The notes under the pieces were generated by a model that was given only the letters and a program-made list of their open reading frames with translations, did no database searches and was not told where the DNA came from. A DNA stretch of 64,000 bases from Qipengyuania vulgaris (GTDB lineage Bacteria > Pseudomonadota > Alphaproteobacteria > Sphingomonadales > Sphingomonadaceae), in NCBI GenBank assembly GCA_000756795.1, contig CCSI01000003.1, positions 124,001 to 188,000 on the forward strand. Direction: 5' to 3'. A program made the position numbers and the translations under genes. Below, piece after piece: positions 9,506 through 18,803 of the stretch (its first letter is position 1; each line of letters starts with the position of its first letter).

Positions 9506-9943
9506 CTACCAGCTGCCGGTATTCTCCATGCTCGCCCAAGGTTCTGCCGGGTCGAGATAGCCTTCCTGCAACAGTTCGACCGAAATTCCGTCGGGTGAAC
9601 GGACGAAAGCCATGTGCCCGTCGCGAGGCGGCCGGTTGATGGTGTGACCCGCGTCCATCAGTCGCTGGCAGGTCTCGTAGATGTCGTCTACGCGGTAGGC
9701 GAGATGGCCGAAATTGCGGCCACCGTCATATTCCTCCGGCGCGCTGCCGTCTTCGGGCGGCCAGTTGTAGGTCAGCTCCAGTTCGGCGACGTTTTCCTGT
9801 CCCGGCGCGGCGAGAAAGATGAGCGTGAAGCGCCCCTTCTCGCTTTCCTTGCGGCGGACTTCCTTAAGGCCGATGAGCTTGAAGAAATCAATCGCCGCTT
9901 GTGGGTCGGCGACGCGGATCATGGTGTGGAGGTAATGCGTCAT
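9506..9943 (-). CDS. gloA: Lactoylglutathione lyase (glyoxalase I)
   Basis: Converts the hemithioacetal of methylglyoxal and glutathione to S-lactoylglutathione in the cytoplasm. The 145-residue VOC-fold protein carries all four metal ligands of the E. coli-type enzyme: His6, Glu56 (ELTYNW), His80 (NFGHLAY) and Glu123 (ISVELL). It faces nhaA tail to tail, 21 bases apart, and follows the torF terminator on the same strand, so it needs its own promoter between 9944 and about 9975. Confidence 0.95.
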   Translation of the reverse strand: MTHYLHTMIRVADPQAAIDFFKLIGLKEVRRKESEKGRFTLIFLAAPGQENVAELELTYNWPPEDGSAPEEYDGGRNFGHLAYRVDDIYETCQRLMDAGHTINRPPRDGHMAFVRSPDGISVELLQEGYLDPAEPWASMENTGSW

Positions 9944-9974
9944 GCCCCGTCAGATAGGAAGGCTGGGCACAAAG

Positions 9975-10010
9975 AAAAGGGGCGCGCCTAGCCAGCACGC
10001 CCCTTCATTT
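9975..10010 (-). terminator. Rho-independent terminator of the TorF porin gene
   Basis: Inverted repeat AAGGGGCG / CGCCCCTT with a 13-base spacer. Read on the minus strand, the second arm runs directly into TTTTCTTT, so it terminates transcription leaving the porin gene that ends at 10028. Confidence 0.8.
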
Positions 10011-10027
10011 TGACGCCAGTGAATTCT

Positions 10028-10780
10028 CTAGAAACTGGCGCTAAGCGTGGCGACGATGGTGTCGTCGGTGAAGCCATCAATAGAGGGGCCTTCGACCCCG
10101 ACATAGGCAACGCCCAGTTCAAGCGGGCCGGAAGCGACCGATGCGCCAAGCGACCAGTCGAGGCCGCTGGCGTCGAGATCACCAGCCAGCAGCGGCGGCG
10201 CGAGCACGCCGTCGGTATAGCCGAGGTGCGCCGAGAGAGAGATGGGCGTTTCGGGCAACGAGAAACCGAGGTCCGAATAGAGATAGAAGTTATCCCCGCC
10301 GAGCGAATCCTGGTCCCAGGCATAGGCTGCGCCGACAGTCGCTTCCGCCGGACCGAGCGTGAAGCCGACCGAAGCATAGGGCTCGAAATAATTGACTTCC
10401 GCGCCGATGTTTTCGGACGGGTAGAGATAGTAGAGCAGGCCGACATCGACAGTCACACCATCGGCGACATCGCCCGACCAGCCGCCGTAAAGGTCGAGCT
10501 CGAGCTCGCCATAGGCATCACCGCCCTCGATCGAGGAGGCCCAGGTGCCGACATAGAAGCCGCTTTCATGGCCGACATCGATGCCGCCCTGGATAGCGGG
10601 GTCGCCATTCGACAGCGAGACACCGCGGAAACGGTAATCGCTGGTCAGCGCAACATTGGCGGAAACGGTGACAGGACCGGCTTCATCGGTATCTTGTGCG
10701 AGCGCCGCGGAGGGCGCAGTGATGCCGGCTGCAAGAGCGGCAAGCGAAACGGCAAGTTTGCCGCGAAAGGACGTGAGCAT
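10028..10780 (-). CDS. TorF family putative outer-membrane porin (TIGR02001 type)
   Basis: Outer-membrane beta-barrel of about 250 residues. A signal peptide (LAVSLAALAAGITAPSAALAQ) precedes a mature start with VSANVALTSDYRFRGVSLS, the hallmark of this family. Repeated glycine/aromatic beta strands follow, and the chain ends in Phe (ATLSASF), as expected for Bam-dependent insertion. The ATG at 10780 follows AAGGGG at ideal spacing; an upstream in-frame ATG at 10819 would put a polar extension before the signal peptide. Substrate unknown. It is divergent from the phosphoesterase operon across 273 bases. Confidence 0.88.
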   Translation of the reverse strand: MLTSFRGKLAVSLAALAAGITAPSAALAQDTDEAGPVTVSANVALTSDYRFRGVSLSNGDPAIQGGIDVGHESGFYVGTWASSIEGGDAYGELELDLYGGWSGDVADGVTVDVGLLYYLYPSENIGAEVNYFEPYASVGFTLGPAEATVGAAYAWDQDSLGGDNFYLYSDLGFSLPETPISLSAHLGYTDGVLAPPLLAGDLDASGLDWSLGASVASGPLELGVAYVGVEGPSIDGFTDDTIVATLSASF

Positions 10781-11053
10781 TCTCGAAACCCCTTGGTTCG
10801 GTTTGGTGCTTCGTCCCACCTGCGTTTTCGCCGGGTCCCGGTTTTAATGGAGGGCTCCTCGGTCGAAATCGAAACGAACGTGCACGATTCGCACATCCTG
10901 CGCAAGATGCGTGCGCAATCCATTCGCTTGTGCAGCAAATAGCGTGGCTATTGTGCAACTGCGAAATGTTCTGTCGAGCCGCTCCGACTTGCCGCGTCGC
11001 CTGTGAGCGCCTAGATGCCCGCCAACCCCCGAGAAAGCCCTCACACCGCCCGT

Positions 11054-11851
11054 ATGTTCGATTCCATCCGTCGCATGTTCTCTTCCGGCCAGCCCGCGCG
11101 CCGCACCGCGCGCGTGCCCGAAGGTGAGCGCTGGTATGTCATCGGCGACATCCACGGCCGGCGCGACCTCCTGGAAGCGCTGCAGGAGGCCATCGAAAGT
11201 GATGACGACGGCGCCAGCGAAACCACGGTGGTTTTCCTCGGCGATCTCGTCGATCGCGGACCAGACAGCCGGGGCGTAATCAAGCTCGCGCGCAAATGGG
11301 GCGAGAGCCGCAAGGTGCGCTACCTTGCCGGAAATCACGAGGAAATGTTCCTCCAGAGCTTCGAGGACAAGGAAGTCCTGCGCCATTTCCTGAAGCACGG
11401 CGGGCGCGAGACGGTGCTGAGCTACGGCATCGGCAAGAAGGCCTATTCGAAGATGAAAATGGGCGAACTGCAGGACGCCATGCACGAGGCTGTGCCCAAG
11501 AAGCACCGCGATTTCCTCGAGAGTTTCGAGGACCTCATCGTCGCGGGCGACTATGTCCTCGTCCATGCCGGGATAAACCCCAAGCTTGCCATCGAGGAGC
11601 AGAAGAAGTCGGACCTTCGCTGGATACGCGACCGCTTCCTGAGCCATGAGGAACCCTTCAGCCACGTCGTCGTGCATGGCCACACCATCTTCGAGGATGT
11701 GGAACATCGCGACCACCGTATCGGTATCGATACCGGAGCCTTTCGCACCGGACGCTTGACCGCGCTCGTGCTCGAAGGCAGCGACAGGCGGCTTATCCAG
11801 GCCATCGCAGATGACGACGGCGCAATAAAAATCGAAAAGGTGGATGCGTAA
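11054..11851 (+). CDS. Metallophosphoesterase (PP1/diadenosine-tetraphosphatase-like)
   Basis: Calcineurin-like phosphoesterase, probably a serine/threonine phosphatase or Ap4A hydrolase-like enzyme. The metal-binding motifs occur in order: GDIHGR, GDLVDRGPDS, GNHEE, then a histidine in VLVHAGI and a GHT motif (VVVHGHTIF). The start is uncertain: ATG at 11054 (MFDSIRRMF) fits family N-termini better than the in-frame ATG at 11015. The TAA stop is immediately followed by the ATG of ugd, so the two genes form an operon. This suggests a link to sugar-nucleotide or exopolysaccharide control, an inference only. Confidence 0.88.
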   Translation: MFDSIRRMFSSGQPARRTARVPEGERWYVIGDIHGRRDLLEALQEAIESDDDGASETTVVFLGDLVDRGPDSRGVIKLARKWGESRKVRYLAGNHEEMFLQSFEDKEVLRHFLKHGGRETVLSYGIGKKAYSKMKMGELQDAMHEAVPKKHRDFLESFEDLIVAGDYVLVHAGINPKLAIEEQKKSDLRWIRDRFLSHEEPFSHVVVHGHTIFEDVEHRDHRIGIDTGAFRTGRLTALVLEGSDRRLIQAIADDDGAIKIEKVDA

Positions 11852-13162
11852 ATGAAGATCGCAATGGTGGGTTCGGGCTATGTCGGCCTGGTGTCTGGCG
11901 CATGTTTCGCCGATTTCGGCCATGACGTGGTCTGCATCGACAAGGACCAGTCGAAAATCGACAGACTCCACGATGGCATCATGCCCATTTACGAGCCGGG
12001 CCTTGCCGAACTGGTCGGCACCAATGTGAAGGCCGGTCGCCTCACCTTCACCACCAGCCTTGCCGAGGGCATCGAGGGCGCGGATGCCATCTTCATCGCC
12101 GTCGGCACGCCCAGCCGCCGCGGCGACGGCCATGCCGACCTTTCCTTCGTCTATGCCGTGGCCGAGGAAATCGGCCAGAACCTCGCCAATGATGCGGTCG
12201 TCGTGACCAAGTCCACCGTTCCTGTCGGCACCGGCGACGAGGTCGAGCGCATCCTCAAGGACAGCGGCACGTGCCACAAGTTTGCGGTCGTCTCCAATCC
12301 GGAATTCCTGCGCGAAGGCGCGGCCATCGGCGACTTCAAGCGCCCCGACCGTATCGTCATCGGCGCGGAAGACGAGTTCGGCCGCGAGGTCATGCGCGAG
12401 GTTTATCGCCCGCTGTTCCTCAATGAATCGCCGATCCTCTTCACCGGCCGCCGCACCAGCGAGCTCATCAAATACGCCGCCAACGCCTTCCTCGCGACGA
12501 AGATTACCTTCATCAACGAAATGGCGGACCTGTGCGAAAAGGTCGGCGCGGACGTGCAGGACGTGTCGCGCGGTATCGGCATGGATGGCCGCATCGGCTC
12601 CAAGTTCCTCCATGCGGGGCCCGGCTATGGCGGCTCGTGCTTCCCCAAGGACACGCTTGCCCTCCTGAAGACGGCAGAGGATTACGATAGCCCGACGCGC
12701 ATCGTCGAAGCCGTGGTCAAGGTCAACGACAGCCGCAAACGCGCCATGGGCCGCAAGGTATTGGACGCGCTAGGCGGTGCGGACAAGGCGCGCGGCAAAA
12801 AGGTCGCGCTGCTTGGCTTGACCTTCAAACCCAACACCGACGACATGCGCGACAGCCCGGCCATCGCCGTGGCACAGACGCTGACCGATGCGGGTGTGGA
12901 AGTGGCTGCTTTCGATCCCGAGGGCATGGAAATCGCCGCCCCCCTCATGCCCGAAGTGACCATGGTCGATGAACCCTATGCCGCCATCGAAGGCGCGGAC
13001 GCGATTGCCATCGTCACCGAATGGGACGTCTTCCGTGCGCTCGATTTGAAGCGGGTGAAGGAAATGGCCAAGGCACCGGTCCTTGTCGATTTGCGGAATA
13101 TTTACCGCCCCGACGACGTGCGCGCGGCAGGCTTCGAATATTCGAGCATCGGGCGCGCCTGA
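11852..13162 (+). CDS. ugd: UDP-glucose 6-dehydrogenase
   Basis: Oxidises UDP-glucose to UDP-glucuronate using 2 NAD+, supplying glucuronate for capsule, exopolysaccharide and (in sphingomonads) glycosphingolipid synthesis. It has an N-terminal Rossmann motif (GSGYVGLVSG), the STVPVGTG segment, the catalytic Cys263 in GYGGSCFPKDT, and the C-terminal UDP-binding domain (LGLTFKPNTDDMRDSP). Length of 436 residues is normal. It abuts the phosphoesterase gene with no intergenic base. Confidence 0.97.
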   Translation: MKIAMVGSGYVGLVSGACFADFGHDVVCIDKDQSKIDRLHDGIMPIYEPGLAELVGTNVKAGRLTFTTSLAEGIEGADAIFIAVGTPSRRGDGHADLSFVYAVAEEIGQNLANDAVVVTKSTVPVGTGDEVERILKDSGTCHKFAVVSNPEFLREGAAIGDFKRPDRIVIGAEDEFGREVMREVYRPLFLNESPILFTGRRTSELIKYAANAFLATKITFINEMADLCEKVGADVQDVSRGIGMDGRIGSKFLHAGPGYGGSCFPKDTLALLKTAEDYDSPTRIVEAVVKVNDSRKRAMGRKVLDALGGADKARGKKVALLGLTFKPNTDDMRDSPAIAVAQTLTDAGVEVAAFDPEGMEIAAPLMPEVTMVDEPYAAIEGADAIAIVTEWDVFRALDLKRVKEMAKAPVLVDLRNIYRPDDVRAAGFEYSSIGRA

Positions 13163-13172
13163 TCGCGCCAGC

Positions 13173-13955
13173 TTAGCCGAACCAATGGTGACGGTTGGCG
13201 CGGGTCTTCAGCCCGACGACTGCCGCGCCGACCACCAGCAGGCCGGAAATGAGGGTGGCCAGCGCAATTGCGCCGCTTTCCTGCCCGCCCTTGAAATAGA
13301 TGGCGAGCAGCGCCCAGCAGAAGACGAGCGCATACCACGGATTGCCGCGGCTGCGCGCAGTGGCCAGTGCTGCAATCACGGCCCCGATCAGGACAAGTAT
13401 CGCGGTGATCATCGGGAATTCTGCGCCACCGCCTACGCCGTGATAAACAAGGCTGGCGGTGATGTTGACGATGCTCGCCGCGGTCAGCCACGCCGCCAGC
13501 GCACTGAAGGTAATCGCGACGATGGTGCGCTCCGCGAATGAGAATGGCCGTTCGAACGCCACCAGCGTACGCAGGATCAAGAGCAGCGCTGCAAGCGAGG
13601 TGAGAATGATGACGGCGGAAATGACGGTCAGGTTCGCGAACTGGGTGTAAATGGCCCAGACGCCCTGCATCGACAGCGCCAGCACCGAGGCCCAGCCAAT
13701 CCGGTCGAGCAGGACATTGTGCCGCTGCGCCGGGAGCGCCTGCCAGATGGCATAGACCGCCGAGCCGAAGAACAGCGGCCCCCAGATGGCAAACGCCCAG
13801 CCGGCAGGCGTGATAAGTGTCCTCACGCTGTCCGACCGTTCGCCAATCGGGTCGCCGAAACCTAGCTGCGGCAAGAAGGTCGCGCCAATCTGGACGACGA
13901 CGGCGAGGATGATGGCGAGGCGCTGCAGGGCGCTGCGGTGCGGATGCGTGCTCAT
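13173..13955 (-). CDS. TspO/MBR-like tryptophan-rich membrane protein
   Basis: A 260-residue integral membrane protein with about eight hydrophobic helices. The segment TPAGWAFAIWGPLFFGSAVYAIWQ-like (bases about 13750-13820) resembles the conserved Trp-rich region of TspO/MBR proteins, but the protein is much longer than true TspO (about 160), so it belongs to a related, uncharacterised group often labelled tryptophan-rich sensory protein. It is convergent with ugd, 10 bases apart. Role unknown. Confidence 0.7.
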   Translation of the reverse strand: MSTHPHRSALQRLAIILAVVVQIGATFLPQLGFGDPIGERSDSVRTLITPAGWAFAIWGPLFFGSAVYAIWQALPAQRHNVLLDRIGWASVLALSMQGVWAIYTQFANLTVISAVIILTSLAALLLILRTLVAFERPFSFAERTIVAITFSALAAWLTAASIVNITASLVYHGVGGGAEFPMITAILVLIGAVIAALATARSRGNPWYALVFCWALLAIYFKGGQESGAIALATLISGLLVVGAAVVGLKTRANRHHWFG

Positions 13956-13999
13956 AACCGGCCCAATCGCCAGCAGTGTCGCCTAGTTCCGCAAATAAG

Positions 14000-14412
<413 letters not shown>

Positions 14413-14460
14413 AAGCGCAGATAGGCCGGGAGCGCGCCTGTGCCAAGCCTTTGATGGAAA

Positions 14461-14494
14461 CAGGTCCCGGAGCAAACGCCCGGGACCTGAATTT
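14461..14494 (-). terminator. Rho-independent terminator after the ExeM-like nuclease gene
   Basis: Perfect 10-base arms CAGGTCCCGG / CCGGGACCTG with a 9-base loop, directly downstream of the nuclease stop on the minus strand. The T-tract is short (TTTCC) on the minus strand; the plus strand also shows ATTTTCC, so it may work both ways. Confidence 0.7.
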
Positions 14495-14496
14495 TC

Positions 14497-17400
14497 CTAG
14501 ACGATCGGCATGAACGCCAGGTCATCGAGTAGCAGTGGCGCGTACATTGCCTCGACCGCAGCGGGCGCGGGCATGTCGAACGCGGTCGCATCTGCGACCT
14601 CGCCCGCTGCTGCGTTGAGAACCACTGCCACCAGTGCGCCACCGACGTAGATTTCGGTATCGCTGCCATTCTGGACGAAGCTGGCATCCGAACCGTCGCT
14701 GCCTTCGAGCACGATGCTGTCCGGGCCATTGCCGAAGTCGCCGATGATATCGGTGCCTTCGTCGCTGGCACGGAGCACGAAAGTGTCCGGCCCGCGGCCA
14801 CCAAACAGCATATCGCTGCCATTGCCGCCGTCGAGCAGGTCCTTGCCGTTGCCGCCAAAGAGCATGTCGGCACCCTCGCCGCCGAAGAGTTCGTCCCAGC
14901 CATTGCCGCCGAAGAGCTCGTCGTTTCCAGCATTGCCGATGAGGACGTCCGACCCGTTCCCGCCGAAGATGCGGTCGTTGCCGTCATTGCCCTCGACCAC
15001 GTCGGCGCCATTGCCTGCATCGATTTCCTGGAAGCCAATGTTGAAGCGGGCGAGCACGGGGTCGTGGTCCGACACGCCCGAAGCGGTGTGGATGTTGCGT
15101 CCCACGACATCGATGGCCGCACCGTCGAGCAGGCTGTCGCTTGCAAGGATGTGGTCGATCATCTGGGCGTTGCCCTGGAACAGGGTCGAATAGCGCTCGC
15201 TGGCCTCCAGCAAATAGGCGAGGTTCGCCAGCTCCACATCGCTGCCATCGCTGACCATGCCGCCCGCATAGTCGAGCTCGCCGGTGATGATCTGCAGCGT
15301 TTCCTCGAACTGGAAGTCGTTGAAATCGCCCGCCACGACGAGGTTCGCATCGGCGTCAGCAGCCAGCAGGCCGGTTACATAGGCATTGAGCGCAGCGGCC
15401 TGTTCGGCGCGCTGGAGCGCCCCTGCCATCTCCGGCGGCTGGTTGGCCGAGAAGATGTTGTCCGAACCGATGAGCGAGGTGAAGTGGTTGCCGATGACGG
15501 TCACGTCTTCGCCGTTGAAGCCGAAGGTCGCGACCAGCGGCGTGCGGGCGAAAGCGCCATCGTCGATGGTAGTGACCGAAGCTGCATCCAGCGTCACCGT
15601 GTCCGCACGGAAGAGGAAGGCCACGCGGATATTGCCGCCCGGCTGTCCGCCCGTCTGCCCGTCTACCACGAAGGGGTCGTCGAGCACGTGGTAGACCACG
15701 CCGGTCTGGTCGTAGATGGCATCGGCCAGCGCCTGCAGCGTCATTTCGGCCGAAACCGTTCCGTCGCTCCACGAACCGCTGTCATCCTGCACTTCCTCGA
15801 GCACGACGATGTCGGGCGCGTTCATTGCCACGCCGATATCGAAGGCAATCGCCTCGAAGCGGCCATCGGCCACGTCGGTGTCGCCATCGGCATCGTTGAT
15901 GTCGAGGTTGAGGACGTTGTAGGTCGCCACGGTCAGCTGGTTGACCGCGCCTTCCAGCATCGAGAATTCGCCGAGATTAGTGCTCGGCGCAGCAACGGTC
16001 ACGGCCTCGGTCGGACGCAGTTCGTAATTGCCGAAAGCGTAATCGATGATACCGGTAACGCTGTCGAGACGCGCGCCGGGCGTAACGTCGGGCGTGTCGA
16101 AACTGACGCCGTTCAATTCATAGCCGCCGTCGATCTGGATGCGCTCGGGGTTGAAATCCGAACCTGCACCGCTGTCGAACACGCCAAGGCCGCCCTCGCC
16201 GCCTTCGATGACCACGAGGCCGGTGTCGGAGACATTGGTGGCCGCGAGCGTGCCTGCGCCATCGCTGGCGACGGTCCACAGCTCGCCGAAGCGGTTGGTA
16301 CTGTCCACGGCGACCGGGTTCTCGACGGTCACCAGCATGCCTTCGAGGCTTTCCCAGAAGTCGATGCCGTCATTCGCCGGGTCGTAATCGGTGAGGCCGT
16401 CGTCATCGACCACTTCGGTCGGCGGGGTCACGCCATTAGGGTCGATGAGGACCGCTGCGGGCAGCGCGTTGCCGCTGCTTTCGACGGTGATGGTGGCATC
16501 GGTCAGCTGGGTCGCCGAAAGATTGCTTTCATCGCCTCCCGGGGTGAATTCGCCCACGGTGCCGGTGACGGTCAGCGCGTCCCCGGCGACGACCGAGGGG
16601 GCCGAGCGGGTGAAGACGAAGATGGCGTCCGATGTCGCGGTGTTTCCATCGCCATCGGCATCCTGCATGTAGAAGCCGTTGCGTGCGACAGCGGTCACGA
16701 TGCCGGTCGTGGTCACGATGTTATCGACGTAAATCGACTGGTGGCCCTCGCCCTGGATTTCGCCGATTTCGAGGTTCAGCGCTTCGTCGTTGACGATGGT
16801 GCCGGTTGCTTCGCCGTCACGGATATCCGCGCCGCCGGTGGGGTTCGATAGCTCGAGGCCGAAGAATTCGGTCGGCTCGGGCATCGTGTCGCCCACCACT
16901 TCGATGGTGATGGTCGCGCTCGACTGGCCGGCTGCGAAAGTGACCGTGCCCGACAAGGCGCCGGAAAGATCCGCGGCATCGGCGGACTGCGCGCTGTCGC
17001 CGAGGACAATCGCGTAATCGACGCTGACTTCACCCTCGGTGCCGCCCGTGCGGCGGACGGTGAAGTTCATCATCGTGGTTCCGGCATCACCTTCGGTGGC
17101 GCTGGCATCGTCAAGGTAGAAGCTGCCGTTCGGATTGGGCGGGGTGAAGTCCTGCCCCGCGTTGACCGAACCGAAGCTGTCGCCGACCGGTCCGGTCCAG
17201 CTGAAGTCTTCATAGTTCGAGCCCGTGCCCGAAAGCTGGAGCGAGAAGCCAGCCGGGCTGCCCGCTTCCTCTACGCCGACGTCTTCGCTGGTCATGCCGG
17301 CTGCCGGACCGTCAGAGGCCGTCATCGTGCCTTCATAGGACAGGAACTGGACGACATTGCCCTCCGCGTCGACCAGCGCGAAGCCATCGGGCGAACCGTT

Positions 17401-18648
17401 CTGCAGGCCCGAAACATCGAAGCTGATCGTGCCGAAGCCGTCGTCCTGGTCGGGAATGATGCCCGAGAGGGAAACGGTGCGATACGCGCCGCCGCCATTG
17501 CCGTTGTAGAGCACGATGCTCCAGCCTTCGAGGCTGGTTCCGGCCGCGCCGGCCAGTTCGATGGCCTCGCCGACGTCGCCGCCCGAATTGTCGTAATGGA
17601 ACTCGTTGAAGAAGACATTCGCATCGCCGGTCACAGGCGGCGGCGGGGGCGGAGGAGCATCGCCAAAGCTTTGGCCCTCATTGAGCGCCCCGCGGCTGTC
17701 TTCGAGCGGGCCGGTCCAGGTGAAGTCGATAGCCTCGTTACCGGTGCCGGTGCGCTGGAGCGACTGGCCGACCGGCGTGCTGCCGGTTTCGGCCACGCCC
17801 ACATCGACACTCGTCATGCCATCGGCGGGGCCGCCAACTGCGGTGATGGTGCCCTCGTAGGACAGGAATTCGACGACGGTCCCGTCGGGCGCAACCAGCG
17901 CGATGGCGTCGGGCGAACCGTTCTGGATGCCGTTGCTCGGGAATTCGACGGCGACCGCACCGAAGCCGGTCCCTTCGTCATCGATGACAAGTCCGTCGAG
18001 CGAGACGGTGTTGTAAGGCTCGGAATTGGAGCCGTTGTAGAGCACCAGCGAATAGCCGGTCAGGTCGAGACCCGCCGTGCCCGCGACTTCGATGAACTCG
18101 CCGACATCGGTGCTGGCATTGTCGTAATGGAACTCGTTGATAAAAACGACCGGCTCGGTGCTGACGATGGTCTGGCCAGTGTTCGCCGCACCCGAGGTAT
18201 TTGCCGCCGGAGCCGCCCAGGTGAAATCGCCATAGGTCGAGCCTTCGCCCGTCAACTGGAGCGAATTGCCAACCGGCGTGCTGCTTGATTCGGCGACACC
18301 GATGTCGGTGCTGGTGAGACCGTCGGCAGGTCCGCCCACCGCGGTCATCGTGCCTTCGTAGGAGAGGAACATCACGACATTGCCGCCCGCATCGACCAGC
18401 GCAATGCCGTCGGGCGCACCGTTCTGGATGCCGTTGGTCGGGAGGGCGATCGAGACGAACTCGTCGCTGCCTACCAGTTCAATCGTGTTATAGGGCGCGC
18501 CGTTCGAACCGTTGTAGAGCACTATGGTCCAGCCGGTCAGGTCGATGAGGTCGAGATTGGCAATCTCGATGAATTCGCCCGTGTCGGTGCTGGCATTGTC
18601 GTAGTGGAATTCGTTGATGAATACGCGCGTGCTGGCGTCTGCAACCAT
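14497..18648 (-). CDS. Secreted ExeM/NucH-family endonuclease with lamin-tail, Calx-beta and RTX repeats
   Basis: A 1383-residue extracellular nuclease. Three tandem lamin-tail-type domains begin at about residues 8, 168 and 345, each opening with the same FINEFHYDN-like motif. A Calx-beta domain follows (about 508-620), then an OB-like ExeM region, an endonuclease/exonuclease/phosphatase domain (about 908-1202; VATYNVLNLD, VVLEEVQD, VVAGDFNDF, SDHDPVLARF) and six to eight RTX nonapeptides (GGNGSDVL type, about 1208-1286). The C-terminus is hydrophobic and acidic. There is no signal peptide, so type I secretion is expected; no T1SS genes are in the window. Likely role: extracellular DNA degradation for phosphate or biofilm turnover. 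Confidence 0.88.
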   Translation of the reverse strand: MVADASTRVFINEFHYDNASTDTGEFIEIANLDLIDLTGWTIVLYNGSNGAPYNTIELVGSDEFVSIALPTNGIQNGAPDGIALVDAGGNVVMFLSYEGTMTAVGGPADGLTSTDIGVAESSSTPVGNSLQLTGEGSTYGDFTWAAPAANTSGAANTGQTIVSTEPVVFINEFHYDNASTDVGEFIEVAGTAGLDLTGYSLVLYNGSNSEPYNTVSLDGLVIDDEGTGFGAVAVEFPSNGIQNGSPDAIALVAPDGTVVEFLSYEGTITAVGGPADGMTSVDVGVAETGSTPVGQSLQRTGTGNEAIDFTWTGPLEDSRGALNEGQSFGDAPPPPPPPVTGDANVFFNEFHYDNSGGDVGEAIELAGAAGTSLEGWSIVLYNGNGGGAYRTVSLSGIIPDQDDGFGTISFDVSGLQNGSPDGFALVDAEGNVVQFLSYEGTMTASDGPAAGMTSEDVGVEEAGSPAGFSLQLSGTGSNYEDFSWTGPVGDSFGSVNAGQDFTPPNPNGSFYLDDASATEGDAGTTMMNFTVRRTGGTEGEVSVDYAIVLGDSAQSADAADLSGALSGTVTFAAGQSSATITIEVVGDTMPEPTEFFGLELSNPTGGADIRDGEATGTIVNDEALNLEIGEIQGEGHQSIYVDNIVTTTGIVTAVARNGFYMQDADGDGNTATSDAIFVFTRSAPSVVAGDALTVTGTVGEFTPGGDESNLSATQLTDATITVESSGNALPAAVLIDPNGVTPPTEVVDDDGLTDYDPANDGIDFWESLEGMLVTVENPVAVDSTNRFGELWTVASDGAGTLAATNVSDTGLVVIEGGEGGLGVFDSGAGSDFNPERIQIDGGYELNGVSFDTPDVTPGARLDSVTGIIDYAFGNYELRPTEAVTVAAPSTNLGEFSMLEGAVNQLTVATYNVLNLDINDADGDTDVADGRFEAIAFDIGVAMNAPDIVVLEEVQDDSGSWSDGTVSAEMTLQALADAIYDQTGVVYHVLDDPFVVDGQTGGQPGGNIRVAFLFRADTVTLDAASVTTIDDGAFARTPLVATFGFNGEDVTVIGNHFTSLIGSDNIFSANQPPEMAGALQRAEQAAALNAYVTGLLAADADANLVVAGDFNDFQFEETLQIITGELDYAGGMVSDGSDVELANLAYLLEASERYSTLFQGNAQMIDHILASDSLLDGAAIDVVGRNIHTASGVSDHDPVLARFNIGFQEIDAGNGADVVEGNDGNDRIFGGNGSDVLIGNAGNDELFGGNGWDELFGGEGADMLFGGNGKDLLDGGNGSDMLFGGRGPDTFVLRASDEGTDIIGDFGNGPDSIVLEGSDGSDASFVQNGSDTEIYVGGALVAVVLNAAAGEVADATAFDMPAPAAVEAMYAPLLLDDLAFMPIV

Positions 18649-18803
18649 GATGTGACCCCTCGATGAAAAGGATAGCGCGACTCCGGACGGGTCGCTCCCA
18701 TGGGGCGCTTTGGTAAGGATTTCTTAAGACAAATGAATGACTCGCACGGGCATACCCCCGCCCTTGCGGTGAGTTGTGCCGGAATGGGACAGTTTGGCCG
18801 CGC

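Noticed and set aside
10844-12613. 589-codon minus-strand frame
   Set aside because: Antisense to the phosphoesterase and ugd; no family motifs.
14790-15020. Tandem repeats suggesting a satellite
   Set aside because: They encode the RTX nonapeptides of the nuclease.
15064-16851. 595-codon plus-strand frame
   Set aside because: Antisense shadow of the ExeM-like nuclease.
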